Assembly: GCA_013398015.1 (NCBI GenBank)
Contig: VZRR01010919.1
Location: 1,182,675-1,246,674 of the forward strand
Origin: Oreocharis arfaki
Lineage: Eukaryota > Chordata > Aves > Passeriformes > Paramythiidae
DNA length: 64,000 nt
Reading direction: 5' to 3'
The notes beneath the pieces are model-generated. The model searched no databases. It was not told where the DNA came from and saw only the letters and a list, made by a program, of their open reading frames with translations. Numbering within the stretch: position 1 is the stretch's first letter; each line of letters opens with the position of its first letter. The translations under genes were made by a program, and so were the position numbers. Below, piece after piece: positions 11,293 to 25,100 of this stretch.

Positions 11293-14200
11293 TTTCATTT
11301 CAAAATGTCATAGATGTTCAGCAGTCCAGAAAACATTCATGGGTAAAAAATGGCTGAAAAGATTACATAAACAATTCAAGGAATAAACATAGAAAGGGTA
11401 GGACACAGAATGAGAGGAAAGCTGGCATAGGAATGAAAGGGAAAAAGACAAATGAGCACTACTGGGACTGAATATTTAAGGAAGATCTGGAGGAAAATAA
11501 TCAGGATGTCAGCACACCAGACACATTTTTCTACTTTCCAAAGCTCAATTTAGAGTCAAATCCATGACCTCTAAACTCTTTGTAATATTCTTCCCTATGG
11601 ACTGCTGCACCCTGTCTCTTTGAGGACAGTTGTTGTTTGTTTTTTTTTCCACAATCCATACCACTTTCTCTCTACTTTATTTAGTCTGACAGGTTTTTCT
11701 TTTCAGTGATCCAGTTTCACTTTTCTCTCTCTCTTAGCTTTGTGCTTTGACTCTAATAGCTTCTCCTTCTGGTGTGTGGCAGTCAAACACACTTCTGCTC
11801 TCTCTAAGAGGACTTGTCATATTAATTTAAGCTTTACCTTGACAAACACACAAATACAGGCTTAATTTTAGGTTTGGACTTAAGTGAGATAAAACATGTT
11901 TAATGACTTCCTTGAAGCAGGACCTCTATTTCATTACTCTAATCTCATGTTCTTTCAAGGTGTGCACATAGTGATTAATATATTTATAAGTTATTAATCA
12001 TGCTGAAATTTTTGTATGCACACAAAAGCAATAGTTCTGTAAAATGTAATGAGTCGAAAATTGCCAGTCTCTGGCAGAATACCTGTTTGAAAATGACTGT
12101 GTGCTATTTCTGTGTGTGTGTGTGCACTCACTGTTTAAAAGCAAACTGTTACATTGCATCAGGCACTTTATGTGTTTATGTGTTCTTCAAAAAGAAACAA
12201 AAAGAATCCTGAATTTATTTATGTAGCAAAATATTTATTGAACTTTTCCTTGTGCTACCACCACCATCCAATGTTTCCATTAAGAAAAGCAGACCATGGA
12301 AGATAAAAGATAATTTTAGCAGCAGTTCACATTGTGTGCTACTTCTGCTCTCATTATGCAGTGTATACACATTCCTTAATATGTTTTCAGATGCCTTCTT
12401 TCCCATTTCAAGCCTTTTCCTATCAAAATTCATGCATGAACTTATGTAAATAAAATAATGTGGGGTACTGGTCCAGAGTCTGAGCATCATTCCATTGGTT
12501 TAAATATAGAATAGCTATTATTTTCAGTAGGACTGCTTGTATTTATACCAGTGTAAAGAAATTTTGGTAATGTGTTTCCTAAGAGGAACAGCTATTTTTA
12601 TTCTCTTCTGAAATGGAGTTTCTGCTCCTCTCTTTAACAGTAAGGTCAAGCCTCCGTACAAGAAGAAAGCACTAGAATTCTAAAGCACTAATGATTCAAT
12701 CAATGTATTAAAATTATAAAATTATAGCCTTTTCTGAAATTGAGTATTAACAGCCTTTCTTTCTCTACTGCAGCAAAATACTTGACTTAAAATAAACTAT
12801 CACAGTGCTGTGAATTCAGCTCATGTGCAGCATCTTTTCAGGCATGGAATCTACAGACACTCTCTGGAAAAAGAAAATCACAGCTTTTGCATTTTTTTCA
12901 CTGAACTAGTTTACCTGTTTACCATGCCCCACTTTTAAGATAGAGCACATTCCTGAAGCATGCAACATTTTATTCACTGTGCCACAGAGAATGCATTTTG
13001 CATACAGAGGTCTTAGTTATTGGCCTCTGGTAGGTTAGGTTCTAGTCGTTAGGCAGAAATTCATGCCATATATTAGTGCAAGTAATGCAAGAAGTTTATT
13101 TCATACATCCATTCCCTCTCACTTGGGAGACCCCTCCAGAGACAGGAAAACCTACTTCGGGATCCTTTTTAAAGAACTAGTTCAGTAGTCACTTGAAGAT
13201 ATACATTATGTGTGTGAGAGAATGACAATCATGGGGTTTTTTGTTAATATTTATTAAGTAGAGAAGATAAACTGGTAGCAGTAAATCTTTAGAAGACTAA
13301 CCCTTCTGTTACACCACAATTTGACTAAGGAATGTAACACTGGGAGGTATTACATTATACACTGTAACTTTCTAGGCTGTTAAAATATTCACAAATTGAA
13401 ACATATATTTATTTTACCTCTTTTGCATAGTGAATAAGCGTATTAATTATATAACACACCACGCATCAAAAATATTAAAGAACCCAAATGAAAACAAAAA
13501 AAAAAACTGAGTCACAAAAATATCTCACTATAAATGTTAGTCTTTTTGTAATTTCAGAATAGATCTTTTTACTATTAGGCTTAAGAGGGGAAGAAAGTGC
13601 AAAACAAAACAAAACAAAAAAACCATAATGAAACAAAGTTAAGATTCCTCTAAACTGCTCTTTCTCCTAGCTTATCCTATCTATGTTGAATATTTTAATG
13701 AGAAAAGTATTGAGATTTCTGTTATTACATCCATGATTTTTACAGTACCTGGAAGCCAGCATAATACAATTTAGTCAGGCTTTTTATATGCTCCATGCAT
13801 GAAAATACTTTATATATTTTCACCAATGAAAAGGGAAAAAATCATATTTTTAAATCAATTCCAAGATGTAGAGGAAAAAATGCTACAATCTTAGAACAAG
13901 TTTTGAATCGAATTACTGAAAAAGCTCCTCCTGCAATCATAAATGTATGTGAAAAATTCTGAACTATAAACTGTATTGCACATGTGTGAATCTGTGTGAT
14001 GCACTCCACTTGCTGTTCCATGTATAAACCAATATATTTTAAATATAAATCATGTGCATGAAATGTATTCTATTTCCTCCCAATTCTAGAAGTAAAAATT
14101 AATAAAATGTCAAATCAAACATAGTCCAGTGGAAAAAATGTCAAGAAGCCATAAATACTTAGGGAAGATTATAAATTTTAGTAAATCCACAGACAGAATT

Positions 14201-15660
14201 TCAGCTTTGAAAACATCAACATCTAAAACAGTGTGGATAATTAAAACAGCAGTGGTAGCAGAAATTTCAATGTTAGATACTTCTCTTTAGTGGACATCAC
14301 TCAGAGTAACTCATAAACAGGATTGCAAAATACATTTAACAGATCTCTTGTGCAATAATACCAATTTTCACTAGTTTCCAAATGTATTTTACTGTATGAT
14401 ATGTAGTAATACCAGAATATAACAGATGGCATGGGACTGAATTCAAGGAAACAATCCACTGTAGAATTCTGGCATAGTTGTAAAACTCATCAATAGAACA
14501 AAATATGGAGTAGAAAAGAAGTGAGAATTTTTTTACAAACAAAAGATTTCTGCAGTGGAACTATATACTTAACTTCATATGTTCATTGTATTTCGTTCAA
14601 TGAATAATCTGAGAAGTACATAGTAAATGTCTTTTTCATCATGTTGGGGTAAAACTTTAAAACTCAGATACTTTATTATTTTTGATTAAAAATGTGACAA
14701 TTATTACATTCGTATTGCACAGTGTGGGACTAACACTGCAAGACAACATTTGGACCAATTTTCCATATTCATTTCTAAACTCAGATTTCATTGTAAAATC
14801 TTAGTATACTAAACCCAAAGAACACTACACTCGGAAGAAGCAGCTGACTTTTACGCTGCTGTGCTGCTGGAAGTCAAAAGCACAAAAAAGCCCCAAAAGC
14901 AAGCAAAAGATTTTTTGGTGCCTTGGTTTTGTCCATGACTCCCAAAACAAACTCTCTGTGCATTCTTAGATATGTCTACATCTGATTTTTTTTATTTTCA
15001 GTCAGAAAATCTTGTATGTTTTGAATGAAAACAATCCATTATATTTTCGTTCCTCCAACTTAAACAAAACCCATGATGGTAGCATAAAATATTTACTACT
15101 AATTCTCAAATTGAAAACAAAATTATTTAACTCATTAATTGTAAATACTACACATTTGCTTACAGGAGTTATTCTTGTCTCTATTTCCTAGGTTACCCCT
15201 CTTCTCTCCTAATAATGCAGGGCTGACTGTTGAGGGATCTATTAGAGAAAATTCTCATGAGCGGAAATTAAGAGGAATGTTTTTGAAAATGGAATCTCCA
15301 GCTATACTTCTCCCCTTTTTTAAAGCAAATCACAATAAATAGGATTTTTATTCAGGATACAGGGGAAACTTCTGAACTCAGTAGCTTTGGGTCAATATAT
15401 GCAACATTAGAACTTGGAATATTCCCTCCACTGCGGCAATAGTAAATAAGCTATACTGCATGTATCTCTCATTGTGACAAAAAACACCTAGAACAATGGA
15501 CCTGGTTTGTATGTTTTCCCCATTTCATTACTGAAATAGCTCCATTAGGAATAAGAATGCATTGTCTACAACTTCAAAAAGCAATAAATGAAGAAAAAGC
15601 TTTTAGTCAAGGTTGTTAACAAAGAAGGCAATTTAGAAAACATAGAGTCTAACAGTTTAG
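11293..15660. other. AT-rich DNA, minor simple repeats only
   Basis: No gene or transposon recognised over about 4.4 kb. Small simple repeats are present: a T run near 11640, a (TG)n of about six units near 12111, and AAAAC units near 13598-13622. All reading frames are short and lack domains. Confidence 0.5.
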
Positions 15661-15664
15661 TATT

Positions 15665-15716
15665 TTGGATTTTTTTTGTTTTGTTGGTTTTTTTTTTGTT
15701 TGTTTGTTTGTTTTTA
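15665..15716. repeat. T-rich TTTG/TTTTG simple repeat
   Basis: A run of T with interspersed G, ending in several TTTG units (GTTTGTTTGTTTGTTT). It is a low-complexity microsatellite, possibly an old tail, with no coding meaning. Confidence 0.8.
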
Positions 15717-18700
15717 ATATGAAAGGAAATATCAGGAACTTTACCATACTATAAAAAGGGTCTGTGGGGAACTTCAGTTTTCGCTTCATTTTTCCCTGAA
15801 AACTTTTCAAAGCCAGCCACGGGCTTCACTGCCCTTCACCTGACATCTGGGACTGCCAGTCAACTAAGGATTACCTTCACTAAGGGTTTATTAATTTCTG
15901 TCAATCCAGGTAGTTTCAATTGAATTTTTCAGCACATCCTTAAGAACTAAAAAAACCGCCGAACATCACCGCTCCAAAACCAGCCACACTAGGAACTCCA
16001 TTGCGACAGAAACCTTTGTCAAGCTCTGTGGAGAAATAAGTGACAGGGGTAATATCACCTTCTTTCAGTCTTAAGAACATTGTGAACTCTTGCACTAATA
16101 CTCCAAGCAAGAAAACTTCAGTATTTACCAACAGATTAGAACAGGCACAATAGAAGGCAATCACTATTGCACGCTGATTTCCCTAATGTCTAAAAACCTT
16201 TATAATTTCACTAACAGAAGAAAGTAAAACTATGGAAAATTTCATTTTACTTAATGTTGTACTAGGAAGAGGGAAAAAGTGACCTTTGGCAGAAATGGTA
16301 GAAATGCAAGTATCTGCAGTGTTCATTCTGACAAGAAACACAAGCTAATAAGTAGGAGAAACTCACTCCAAATACAAATCTTCAAAAATGTGACCTAAGG
16401 GCTTGTTTTTACAGATTCCCTTCCTGTGTTAAAAAGAAAAACCCCAGAATCCCAAACCCTCACAATGTAAAAAGGATCCCACTTTTCATTTTATGTTTGA
16501 TGTGGAAATTTTTTATTCTCTAAATACACATGAATTCCATCACTCCAGAAATAGTCACAGAATTATAGGTGAAAATTTTTCCCTGATCTCATTTTTTTGC
16601 ATTTAGCATTATTTCCTTTACTCCCTTAAAAAGCCTGAAATATTCTGGATGTAACCCATAGAAGTTTCTGTTCCACTCAAACACTGGTTTATTTCAGTGA
16701 AAAATAAAAAAACCTCTCCCAAATTCCATGCTGTAATTCTTTGGTTTCTCAAACTTATAGTGCTCCTGAAGTGTTTTAAAAATTTTGCTGGGCTGTGAAG
16801 GTATTGTGCAAAAGTGTTATCTGGTGGTACTTCAAAAGTGATTCGAGATCACCACAGAGCTCGTGACAGAGGCCCACAGAATACCACTAATTTGTATTTG
16901 GGCTGTTCTTTCTGCTATTTATCTTTTCAACAGAGGGTGAACTGATAGCTTTCTGTTAAGCACATACATAGGGAGATGGTTTCCAAATAAAGAAGGTTCT
17001 TTATCTGGTACTGAGTGATATAAGAACATTTCAAGTTAAATATTAAAAGTTACAAATGAAGAGACTGCTTTTTAGTATGGGTTTTGATGTTTGGGAGTTC
17101 TCTACCTGTAAGCTTTCATCTGATAAAAGTCTTCTATTACTATATATTTAGAATAGCAAATCTGGGTTTTCACCTAGCTGTGAATGTTTAAGAAATAGAA
17201 TCATATTTTCATGTGAAATATTCCATTTGAAAAAAATATATCAAATGCTTGAAAAACAAATGTTGTGTCTGATTGTCTGTTTCCTTAACACCAAGTATAG
17301 GAAAGGCAGCAAAATGTTGAATCCAGGCTAGAACTGGCAGCCAGGGATAAAGGCAGATTTTGATGCCGTAATCTGCAATAGTCCGACGTATACATACAAG
17401 TTAACAAAGCTAAAACTGGTTGTGGTTGTCATTTACTCTTGAAACTCACTCTTTCACCCAAACCTGAATGAGTTTCTTAGAGACACAGAAGTTTAGATTT
17501 GGGATTCTCAATAATATGAATTACATAACGCGTGCACTTTTTCATGCCGTTGTAGTCTCACAGCCAAGGGAACCTAGCGCTAGATGCAAGTATAGAATCA
17601 TGAATCAAACTGCACCTCTCTCAGATCTTTCCTCCTAAATACCTTCCCGATCATCCATTTAATTAGGATCTCCAGCGAATATCGTGAATATCAAACTCTT
17701 AAAGGTCATTGTGACCTATGAGAAACAAGTGCATTTCTCCAGTGGATGAGTAAACACTGATAAAGTTTAGGCCAGCGACAGTGAAATATCCAAGGAAAGC
17801 AACACACTCCAGTCCCAACAGAGACAGACATTGTCTGCTACACTCTTATCTGCATTTACGAATGATTAATTGTTGATCCTGATTTTTTTCCCTTCACCAT
17901 CTTCTTTTATAACTCACACTAAATTATACAGGATATGAGGCAGACTATTCAAGGCAAGTTTATTATCAGTTTATTCTGTCTGATTAGCCAAAACCTTCAT
18001 TGTAATACACAGGGGAATTCATTATGCCTCTACTGGAATCTAACTCATAGATAAAACGCTCAGAATAATCTCTTCAGCCTGAAATTAGACTTCTTTGCTT
18101 TCCCTAAACAGATCACTATTATTTCCAGGTCAGCAACATTAAGAATAGCTTCAGCTATAGATAAATCATTTTAATTTGTAGAAACATTTTCCAGATTACA
18201 AAAAAAAAGTGGTAGATATATTTACAAATATTTACCAGTATTTACAAATACTTCAGAATAGTGAGAAAACCCCATCTCTCCCAATACCTCCAAAAAGAAA
18301 GCCTTTTTAGATGAAGAAAAAAAATCGTGAAACCATCATCCTGCTTTTAACTTTTTCATCCCTAAAATCTATAAATAGGATGGGATAAGCCAGGAAAGGG
18401 TTATACTGACATGACCACTTCCTAAAAATCTATAGCTTTCCTGCTTCCCTAGCTCAGAAAAAGCCTGTTCTTAAATGAAACACTCTGCTACCATTTCTAG
18501 AGGCATAAAATACAATTTCTGCATGAACGTATCTTACAAAATACCTTCGTTGCTAGTAGCACCAAATCCCAATGAGCAACAATATTAAGTGTTCTCACAT
18601 AAAACCATTTAAGAAGGCTGAGAAGTTTGCAAGTATATTTATAATATTTTCAAATGCTTACTTAACACTAATGAACTCAAACTACTACTGTTAAGCATCA

Positions 18701-19493
18701 TTTTGAAGCTTTATATACTGAATTCAGCGTTTATTATACACAGCCACATAACACTACAGAAGACAGAAATTTTTGATTAGGAAGTATAAAAATCTAGATT
18801 CTATCTGCTATGAAGTCCTGGTAATTCCTATCTCTGAAGCACCAACAACATGTAGAAAGCAGCAAAACTAATCAGGAGAGCCAGAGTTTTGGGGAAAAGT
18901 CTATTATTTCTAATGAACTCTCTTTACCAGTTCAGACTCCAGTGCAGTTTCTTTTCTGTGGAGACATAATAAATTTTATGATGTAATACTTTCTACACAA
19001 TTATGGCTACTCAACTGTTTAAACTAATAAACTACTTCTGAAGAGTCACTTATTTTCTGTTTCACCAGGGGAAAATAAAATAAATTCCACTGTGTGTTTT
19101 AAACATCTTCTTTGATAGATAAATAATCCCCAATAAGGTAAAACATTTTCTTATTTTGGACAAATATGTAAATTAAGCCTGAGGAGATAAATTTTATAAA
19201 ACAATAAAATCCATGTTTTTTAATTTTTGTTTTGTTTTGCAGTCATTTTTGTTGTTGTTGTGTTTTTTCTATTTATCTAGATGTTAATATTGTAAAATAT
19301 TAAAATACTAGGAGATATAAGAAAGACAACCTACTGCTAGCTAGAATTAGAACTAAATGAAAGGCAAAGTAATTCTAGCCTAGTGTGTAAGTATCAACCA
19401 GACACCCAAACAAAAGCCATAGCTACAAATATCTAAACCCACTTTTGTGTTTCATACAGCTGACTGATGCGTGCCTGAGGGATATTTGCATGA
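15717..19493. other. AT-rich DNA with two CpG-retaining patches
   Basis: No gene or transposon was recognised. Two patches keep more CpG than the background: about 15955-16015, and about 17360-17700 with roughly ten CpGs. The second includes the perfect palindrome CTAGCGCTAG at 17574-17583. A 74-codon minus-strand frame covers 15940-16164 but has no recognisable domain. Confidence 0.4.
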
Positions 19494-19722
19494 CTGATGC
19501 ATGAATAGAAGAGCTACTGCTCCTAATAAAATTTAGTTCCTAAATAGAAAAGATGTGCACACACAATAACTGTGAAGTGACCAAAAGTATGCNTGATTGT
19601 CATGGCTTATGCATGACTGGGACCTGATGCATGAATAGAAGAGCTACTGCTCCTAATAAAATTTAGTTCCTAAATAGAAAAGATGTGCACACACAGTAAC
19701 TGTGAAGTGACCAAAAATATGC
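19494..19722. repeat. Direct tandem duplication, 130-bp period, with an isolated N
   Basis: Two copies of about 99 bases (19494-19592 and 19624-19722) begin CTGATGCATGAATAGAAG and end CCAAAA[G/A]TATGC. They differ at only two positions that I can see (ACACAATAAC against ACACAGTAAC, and AAAAGTAT against AAAAATAT). A 31-base spacer separates them. A single undetermined base sits at 19593, exactly where the first copy ends. The motif TGACTGATGC or GCATGACTG recurs around both copies. It is either a recent tandem duplication or an unmerged overlap left by the assembler. Confidence 0.9.
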
Positions 19723-21635
19723 CTTAATTTAGTGTAGCAAAGGCAGCCCTAGAAATTTCCTGGTGTTCTAATAGGAGACATTGCGCATTTGGAAGGATCA
19801 CTGCAGTAACTGTCAAATGAAATCTCGCAAGCAACATGTTTTAAGGTGAAAGAAAGATTACCCTTAAAAAATATTGTTGAGGAAACACAAACTACGATAA
19901 CAAATAACCAAACATATATCTGTACTGCTATAATGAAATGGAAATCATAGGTTAATCGACTTTTTTTTTTTTACCAAGAACTAGAATGAAAAAATCCTTC
20001 ATGTCAGTAAACAAACACATGCCTTTGTTGACCCCTTAAAATAAGACGTTAGTTTTCCCATATCTATGATTAATTTACAAACCAAACATTTACAGGCGAG
20101 CCTCACACAATGCAACCATAAAGAGAAATTCAATAATTTTGTCTTGAAGGAGCTTACTTTGCCTGAAATACTTGATTTCTCAGGAGTCATTAAAATTTCC
20201 TCCTCTATCTCTTGGGGTCTGACTCTGTGTAACACCCTCTCGTATTAATATCTATGAATAACATTAGCATATTCCATTAGTATAGTAATATTGATATACA
20301 TTCACCAGTTTCACTTTAGGAGTTTCACATTATACAAGTCTCTTTTTCTCAGGCCAGAAATTACCTCCAAGCTATTGGGAATAACTGCTGTTCTCCATCC
20401 AATATTGCTGCAAAAGGTCTTTGAGCTCCTTTACAGAAACAAGCGGCTGTTGAATGATAGTCTCCAAGTCACAGAAAAGGGAACATCCATCTGCCTAAAC
20501 TAGTAGCTTAGGAGTCTGCTGAAAGAATCTTTGGCTGCTGTTTTGAGGGAGGTATAGTAATATATTCAATGGAGGAAAGCACAATTTCAGTAGCTTCAAA
20601 ATACAGCTAGATGAAAGAGGAAGCTTTATGTGTTCAAACACACACTGCTTCAGCCAAACTCAAGTAAAAGGAGTTGAACTACTGAATTTGAGCAATCCAA
20701 TTATTTTAAATTACACACATTAAAGCAGGTAAGGGCATCCATTTTTTAAAGAAATCTACTGCTACCTTGCAGGTAACAGAGAAAAATATCAGTTGACACT
20801 TCTAGATCAAAGAGGTAAATGGTTTCTGTCATCCTTCATTCTAGACTCAAGTATCTGCAATTTAGCAGAATTATTTTATGGGTTCTAGGGTTTCTGCTGA
20901 AATTTTGGCTCAAGATTTGCATATATTGGCATAACAGTAACAATATTCTCTTGCATCTATGTGATATTAGTTGTGACAGATAACAGATGTTATTTTTTTA
21001 AATAATGAGAGTAAATAGTTTTTAATCCTAGATGTAAGAGGTTTTAGAAACAGTTACTTTGGAAGGACTTTGAAAATCTGGAGTGTCTGATAAGCAAGAG
21101 TTATAAAATCACTAAGAACAGAAATTCTAGTTTGAAATACCCAATGTGTTTCCAAAGTTTGCATTTGACTAGGGAGAATTCTTTGCCTTTTTTTTAGTGT
21201 GGGAAAAATGATAATTTCTTCATTTCACTAATGTTCAAGTACCTCATTGAGAATGTTGTTAAAAGCACTAACAAAGCATTGTAAGTACATGTACAAGAAA
21301 GAAAGTTGATGAAAAAGCGAAGGAGTACCACACAAGTCCAAGGAGAGACAAGTCCTTGGTTGTCTCTCACCATTAAAGCTGTTGCCCTCCTGGATCAGAG
21401 CAGTGACCTTGACTTGCACCTCTCACACTGGAGGCCAAGTCCATTTCCGTAGGTTGAGAATAACAAGAATGGGAAGAAGTCCCATATTACACTCAAACTT
21501 TCTTCCAAGAAAACAATTCCCTTTAAACTGAGGCACTCAACACAAACAATTTTTATTTCAATTAGCCACATCATTAGAAATTATTGTGCAAAACTAATCG
21601 TGACAATCAACTTAAACTATGTTCATAGTCTTTCT
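19723..21635. other. AT-rich DNA, no gene seen
   Basis: No recognisable gene or interspersed repeat. A T run lies near 19962-19973. The paired plus and minus frames near 20000-20250 mirror each other and have no domain. Confidence 0.5.
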
Positions 21636-21639
21636 TTCA

Positions 21640-21960
21640 GGGCAGGGTGACTTAATGGTACAGTGTATTTGGATCCCCAAGGTCTTTTGAGAAAACAACA
21701 TAAACTCCATCTTTTGTGAGCCACTGAATGACCTAAAGACTCAATATATAACCATGGAAATGGTTCATGATTTTGAAACATAAAAATGCTGAGATACTGG
21801 CCTGCCTTCTCCGAGAGCTTTCTCCTGTACAGCCCTGGCCACAGCATGGCAGAAGAGTGTGAGTGGTGGGGTGCGAGAAGGAAGCTGGGAGGTGAAAGAG
21901 CTCGCCATCCTGATTTTTGTAAGCTTGAAGGATGTAAAACTTCAGTCACAATAAAGTTTA
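21640..21960 (+). other. Possible LTR-like segment (TATA-like box, then AATAAA)
   Basis: A GC-richer block in AT-rich flanks. It has a TATA-like element TATATAA at 21745-21751 and, about 200 bases downstream, a polyadenylation signal AATAAA at 21950-21955. That order and spacing would suit a retroviral LTR or the end of a short transcript. I do not recognise the family and see no clear terminal TG/CA pair or target-site duplication. A 104-codon frame crossing it is probably incidental. Confidence 0.25.
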
Positions 21961-22038
21961 GCCCCCTATGTTATGATTCCTCCATACAATTTAATTTTTC
22001 TTACCTCTCACTGCTTTTAAAAAGGGGGATGATCACAA

Positions 22039-22079
<41 letters not shown>

Positions 22080-22135
22080 TATATATATGAATATATTTGA
22101 GTATATTTTATATGTGTGTACATATATATATATAT

Positions 22136-22167
<32 letters not shown>

Positions 22168-22168
22168 C
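22039..22168. repeat. Compound TA / TG / CA microsatellite
   Basis: An array of TA repeats (about 22041-22071) is followed by degenerate TATA/TGTG sequence. A second short TA run and a CA array (about 22139-22168) follow. Repetitive Y/I and T/H peptides in overlapping frames are translations of this array. Confidence 0.95.
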
Positions 22169-25100
22169 TCTATATATGTGAGTATAAAATAGTTGTTACT
22201 TGTAAAGAGCATTTATCTACAGGCAAAGAAATAAGATAAACAGGGATGCCTCATAATGAAGTCTGCTTTGTTGATAAGAGAACAAGCTATCTGATTGCTG
22301 AATTCAGCTTGCTTCCTGTTGTTGCAGAAATGTACTGTTTAGAGAGATAGCAACGCAACTGTCATTTCAAAATTCAATTTCAAGATGTAGTCATCAGGAA
22401 ACCAGGAATTGATTTGAAAAACCTATAAATGCCTCCTTCACCTCCCACTTGGATTTAAACCAGAAACACTTTTAGTACAGAGTTACAGAAGGCATGTATA
22501 ATTTGGCATTTATAATCGTGACACAACATTCTATAACTACGCATTTAAAAACATAAAAAAGAAGCTTATATTTAAGATTTATGTTAATATTTTGTGGCTG
22601 GATAGGGACTACACCTGGAAAATCACTAGTTTACTTTTTGGAAAACAGATGTTCAAAGGAAGCGTTTTTAATGTTGACATGACCACAAGCATCTGCCATT
22701 TTACAGATTCATTGAACCCAACGGAGGAAAAAATAAACAAACAAATGAGGTAAATATTTTGCAATTTTCAGCACCAAAATAAGAGAAAATCCACCAAAAG
22801 GATCTTGCAACTCTCCAGAATGTGTGGTTGCTTAAAATACAGTATAATAGAAGTATATAAAATTATAAGATCTGTAGTATCATTTGCAAACATTCGTATA
22901 ATTTCTTAATAGGTTAATATGTACTTGCAATAAAAGCTTCGCAATCATTTTGAATCAATGTGGTATGGTATGCCACATTTTCTAAATATCACCCTATATA
23001 AGCATCATTCTTCATGAGAGAGTGGAAGAAATTGGTCTAAATAAATTTTATTGTACAGTTAAAGCAAATTTACATAAACAAGAGCCAAAGAATAAATCAC
23101 TTCCTTTCCTCCAGCATTTGTTTAAGGAACTTGAGCTCATTTCTCCTTTGACATGCCAAAGAAATCTGTAGACACAACCAGCGGAGATATGAAAGTATTC
23201 TAATACACGAAAAAACTGACAAATGAACAGAAAGTAAGGAGGGAGGGAGGGAAGAAGCAAAGAATGAAAGAGGGAGTAATTTAGGAAATCAGCTACTCAA
23301 AAGCAGAATTACACACACACTGAATCCTTCGGGGAATTTTTGAGTTTTTTAAATTGACACAGCCATTCTTGAAGAGGATAGCATTTATCAACAAATTATT
23401 TTTTTTTTTGCCTCCTGCTGCCACAGTGAGTATCCTCATATCAATAATTTCACTTTTATTGTCTCTTAATAAGAAAACTATCAACAAGATTAAGACTGCA
23501 TTTCAATATTTTTGGCTGTACTTGGACATTCAGAGACTTTTTTGCCTCTACACATCCAGATTTCCAATGCAGTAACATACAGCATTAGCAGTAGTAGTCA
23601 CACACTTCAATTACTTTTTAAAATCATCAAAAAGGCAGGACTCATTTTTGTTTCTTTAGATCTCTTAGAAGCCTTTGATATAAAAGATGTCTGAGGATAC
23701 AGACATGAGAGACAAAGCTTAACTTACTGCATTCTTATCTTTCCTCTGAGTGAAACGAAGACTAGAATTATGCATCACGTGTTCCTGGTCTTGGTCATAT
23801 TAAAAAAAAAAAAATGAAGTGTTTTACTCTGCTCCTATTCTGAGGAGCATATAAAAGCACACATACAAATATTTGAGATACAGTAGAAAACTGACATCTT
23901 AAGAATATATCTGAGAAAGCGTAGCCTTTTTTTCTATATATTTAGATGCCGAGAGTATAATCACTCATGTTGGTAACACTAGATTCAGTCTCTGCTTTCC
24001 CCACACAGACTCCCCATACATGTATGCAGACAGAGCTGTTTTCTTTCCATAAAAACAGTGATTGAGTACCTGAAGTCCCTTCAGTCTTTTAGAACTCAAA
24101 ACATTAAAACTGGGAATCAACTTTTGTATTTTCTCTTTCTTTCAGAGAAGAAGCCCTAGGAAATGAGAAGAATGACTGGAAGGTGCTTGTTCACTAACTG
24201 AAGGTGATATAGAAGCTATTGTGGAGTACTGGAAACAACAGATTCTCATCAGAAGGAACAGGTACACCAGCAGTGAGCAAGGTTTATGTTACAAGCATCG
24301 TTAGACCACCTGCTATTTTGCACACATGGCTTCAAGCTACTGTTGAGAATTACGGTTCCTCTGCTCCAGGAATGATTTATTGCATTACACATGCAACTTA
24401 GAGCTGTCTCTATCCACGTGCACAACCTATTCAATCACTTTCTGCTTCAGCACTCTTCTTATTCAATTATTAGAAACAATTCTGACAGTTTCTCACACCA
24501 GGAGATACCTACTCATAAATATTCTGCTAATTTTTGGTTTGAAGAACATACACGACCACAAAAAGGCTAAAGCGATCTTTCAAAGCATGAATGCTTTTGT
24601 ATGTCATATTGACTACCATATATTCTGCTACGTAAAGCTGAGCATCCTGTAATTTTTGCTCTTTTGAAATAACAAATTCTTGAATTAAGCATGCTCTAGC
24701 AAAAGCACAGCCCACAGGAATTAACAGTCCATCACATTTGACTAAACTGATCCCTATCCCATAGTGATTTCTGAGCTATGAACCTGTGCTGTCTTACAGA
24801 CAGAACTTTCTGCACGTATCAGTATTTTTTTATATATAATCAGACAGTATCTGTCTAGCTGCAGTAGTTGTCCTCTCAGCTAGATCCCTCTCTAATCTGC
24901 CTCCCAGGTTCCACACATCTTTTACATTGAAAACAATACTAATCTTTGTCATGCCCTTGTTTGTCTTTACTCCATCCTTTACACTTCCCTTTCAACCCTC
25001 TTGGCCTAAAGCAAGTCTCATGGAGAACACTACTTGTTTAATCATTTTTGGCTAAAAAATAGATGATAGTAAATAATTTTTTCTTTCATCTGGAAGATAA

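Noticed and set aside
22039..22239. Tyrosine/isoleucine- and threonine/histidine-rich small protein
   Set aside because: It is the translation of a TA/CA microsatellite.
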